From UBA11889 sp002313255 (lineage in GTDB: Bacteria > Pseudomonadota > Gammaproteobacteria > Pseudomonadales > Azotimanducaceae): a stretch of 64,000 nucleotides of DNA. The notes below the pieces were generated by a model. That model searched no databases, was not told the DNA's origin, and saw nothing but the letters and a program-made list of their open reading frames with translations. A program made the position numbers and the translations under genes. This document shows, piece after piece, positions 62,102 through 64,000 of the stretch; position 1 is the first letter of the stretch, and each line of letters begins with the position of its first letter. Location of the stretch: the NCBI GenBank assembly GCA_913045265.1, contig CAJWQX010000006.1:3233-67232 (forward strand), written 5' to 3'.

Positions 62102-63349
62102 ATGAGCGCTGGATTTTCGTTGATGTTTGTCCGCGTCGGATGGCGAAATTTATGGCGGAATCGGGGGCGGACCTGGCGAACCGCGGCGAGCATTGCCGTC
62201 GGTGCGACGATTGTGATTTTCGGGATGTCTATACAAAAGGGCATGTATGGGGACATGATCGATCTGGCCACACGGCTTGGCAGCGGTCATCTGCAGGTCC
62301 AGCACACCCAATACCTCGATGATCCCCGGCCGAAGTATTTGATCTCTGGGGCAGAGTCCTTGGCTAGACAAATGGCGGCACTGCCGGAGGTGGCAGCGAC
62401 GACGGTTCGTGCTGAAGCGTTCGCGCTGGTTTCGATTGGTGAAAAGAGCGTGGGTGCGTTGATCCAAGGTGTCGATCCTGAACGTGAACGTGTGGTCTCG
62501 GATTTACCGAAGAGTCTTTCGCGCGGGACCTATCTTGCGCAATCGGATCATGCGTATGTCGGTGCGGGGCTAGCGCGCAATCTTGGTGTCGATTTGGGCG
62601 ATGAGGTCGTCGTCTTGGGGACCGGTGTTGGGGGCAGTGTTGCGGCCATGGTGTTGACCGTGGGCGGTATCATGGAAACGGGTCAATCGGCCGTCGACCG
62701 CTCGGTGGTACAGGTTGCATTGCCCGCTCTCCAAGCTGCCTTTGGGTTGGGTGACGGAGGTCACCGTGTTGTCGTCAATTTACATAACATTGACGCCATT
62801 GATCGAGCGGTAGAGGCAATCCAACCGATGCTGACGCGAGGCTCCGTGATTCGTGACTGGAAGGTGTTGATGCCCGACGTTGAGCAGGCTATTGCCCTTG
62901 ATCGAGTGATGGGTGAGTTCGTATACGTGATCCTCATCCTGATTGTGGTCTTTAATATTGGCAACACGTTGGTGATCACGATTCTTGAACGAACGCGGGA
63001 ATTCGGGTTATTGCTCGCGATCGGAATGCGCCCGCAAGCGATCATGGGCATGATCGTTGTTGAGGCACTCGCCCTATGGCTGGTGGGCTGCCTGCTCGCC
63101 TGGGTGTTAAGCGCGGCGCTGCTCGCGTACCCGGTGATGGTGGGTATTCCTTTAGAGTCGATGGGGGTCGAAGAGTTGATCGAGGGATTTGGTATCCCGG
63201 TTCCCGATGCCTTGTATGGTGGCGTTGATGCTCGGACAGTGCTGATGGGCCCGCTCGCGATCGGGGCTGGTGGGCTACTCGCGTCGATGTTTACAATGAT
63301 GCGTATCAGGCGGCTGCAGCCGGTTGAGGCATTAAGAGATGAAGAATAA
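62102..63349 (+). CDS. FtsX/LolE-type ABC transporter permease
   Basis: A 415-residue permease: one N-terminal helix (AASIAVGATIVIFGMSI), a large periplasmic domain, then three C-terminal helices with the FtsX motif TREFGLLLAIGMRPQAI. This is the MacB/LolC-E class of mechanotransmitting exporters. It follows the LolA-like gene by 23 bases. The stop TAA overlaps the next ATG, so translation of the two permeases is coupled. The ATPase is not in view. Confidence 0.9.
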   Translation: MSAGFSLMFVRVGWRNLWRNRGRTWRTAASIAVGATIVIFGMSIQKGMYGDMIDLATRLGSGHLQVQHTQYLDDPRPKYLISGAESLARQMAALPEVAATTVRAEAFALVSIGEKSVGALIQGVDPERERVVSDLPKSLSRGTYLAQSDHAYVGAGLARNLGVDLGDEVVVLGTGVGGSVAAMVLTVGGIMETGQSAVDRSVVQVALPALQAAFGLGDGGHRVVVNLHNIDAIDRAVEAIQPMLTRGSVIRDWKVLMPDVEQAIALDRVMGEFVYVILILIVVFNIGNTLVITILERTREFGLLLAIGMRPQAIMGMIVVEALALWLVGCLLAWVLSAALLAYPVMVGIPLESMGVEELIEGFGIPVPDALYGGVDARTVLMGPLAIGAGGLLASMFTMMRIRRLQPVEALRDEE

Positions 63350-64000
63350 TGACTGAGATCGCGATGCCGTCGACATCGGTCAATGCGCCCCGCTCGATCG
63401 TCCACCTGTCGGTGGTTTCGGTTGCCTGGCGGAGTCTTTGGCGCAACAAGCGGCGCACCTCGTTAATGGTGTCCAGCGTGGCCTTTGTTGTCTTCCTGAT
63501 TGTCGTGATGCACTCGCTGCAGGTTGGTGTATTTAGCACCATGATTGATATGCAGGCGGACCTGTTGCATGGGCACGCTCAAATTCAACACCCGAGTTAT
63601 AACGACGATCCTCGGGTTGAGTACACGGTGCCGCATGCTGCCGCGGTGCTCGATCGCATTCGGTCGGACCCGCGGGTGCGAGTGGCGACGCCGCGTGTCA
63701 TGACCTATGGGCTGGTATCGGTCGGCGAAAAGAGTGTTGGCGCCATGGTCGTTGGGACGGATCCGGAGCAAGATTTTGCAACGTTAAGGACCAGCGTGGC
63801 TGCTGGACGCTATTTGCAACGAGACGGTGAAGCCGTGGTCGGTAGCGTGCTTGCGCGGAACCTCGGGGTGGATGTTGGCGATGAAATCGTCTTCCTAGGA
63901 TCGGGCAAAGAGGCGGGCGTTGCGGCGCTTGTTTCCACAGTGGTCGGCACATTCACCAGCGGCATGGCAGCGCTTGATCGTTCCCAGGTGTACGTCACGT
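63349..64000 (+). CDS. second FtsX/LolE-type ABC permease, 3' partial
   Basis: The frame from ATG 63349 stays open to the window end, giving 217 residues. It repeats the plan of the preceding permease: N-terminal helix (VSSVAFVVFLIVVMHSL), then matching periplasmic motifs VSVGEKSVGAMVVGTDPEQD and LARNLGVDVGDEIVFLG. The two are therefore paralogues from a tandem duplication and probably form a heterodimer. The membrane end and any ATPase gene lie beyond the window. Confidence 0.9.
   Translation, partial: MTEIAMPSTSVNAPRSIVHLSVVSVAWRSLWRNKRRTSLMVSSVAFVVFLIVVMHSLQVGVFSTMIDMQADLLHGHAQIQHPSYNDDPRVEYTVPHAAAVLDRIRSDPRVRVATPRVMTYGLVSVGEKSVGAMVVGTDPEQDFATLRTSVAAGRYLQRDGEAVVGSVLARNLGVDVGDEIVFLGSGKEAGVAALVSTVVGTFTSGMAALDRSQVYVT

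Noticed and set aside
1..64000. CRISPR array, tRNA, rRNA or insertion sequence
   Set aside because: I saw no regular direct repeats, no tRNA T-arm/acceptor pattern and no transposase-like protein in the window; an automated scan would be more sensitive.

Overview
The window (about 54% GC by eye, densely coded on both strands) comes from a Gram-negative heterotroph of the Pseudomonadota. LpxA, a TonB-dependent receptor, LolA/FtsX-type envelope proteins and lipoproteins show an outer membrane. A perfect LexA-type palindrome favours a gammaproteobacterial or betaproteobacterial LexA, while the HIGN-type cysteinyl-tRNA synthetase resembles alphaproteobacterial enzymes, so the class is not settled. 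Many acyl-CoA dehydrogenases, enoyl-CoA hydratases, SDRs and LLM flavoenzymes, plus a LinB-like dehalogenase and a UGSC selenoprotein, suggest an aquatic, probably marine, generalist (inference). I saw no rRNA, tRNA, CRISPR, insertion sequence or prophage.

Layout. 1-6.5 kb: the 3' part of a RibB with a degenerate RibA-like domain, a small CxxC protein, a 30-bp LexA-like palindrome, and a plus-strand run of PdxA-like dehydrogenase, zinc alcohol dehydrogenase, FAH-family hydrolase and an orphan molybdenum hydroxylase subunit. 6.5-9.2 kb: divergent LLM oxidoreductase and M20 peptidase. 9.3-12.8 kb: an unknown gene followed by a folate locus with two fusion proteins (HPPK-DHNA and HPPK-DHPS) and a decayed acyltransferase tail. 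12.8-22.6 kb: mostly minus-strand CoA metabolism, then a diheme cytochrome/HupE/PPIase module. 22.7-31.4 kb: haloalkane dehalogenase, oxidoreductases, arylsulfotransferase-like protein, EamA transporter, peroxiredoxin, cupin, SPOR lipoprotein, MaoC protein and HNH nuclease. 31.4-40.3 kb: M20 dipeptidase, BtuB with a cobalamin riboswitch, then housekeeping CysS, PepA, LipA, a CDF transporter and an acetyltransferase. 40.4-53.2 kb: kinase-like protein, CoA metabolism, HDAC-like protein, CoA-transferase, oligopeptidase, SRAP protein and two RDD membrane proteins. 53.1-64 kb: an oxidoreductase-AKR fusion, a solitary LpxA, PhyH dioxygenase, hydrolase, a two-gene unit ending in a UGSC selenoprotein (in-frame TGA with SECIS-like hairpin), carboxylesterase, and a LolA-like protein with two tandem FtsX-type permeases, the last cut by the window end.

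Most notable: the TGA at 59360-59362, which looks like a selenocysteine codon, and its unknown partner gene; the LexA-like palindrome at 1184-1213; the two HPPK fusions; the dehalogenase; and the dehydrogenase-AKR fusion. Starts were chosen by ribosome binding sites and family boundaries, and often lie downstream of the longest open frame.
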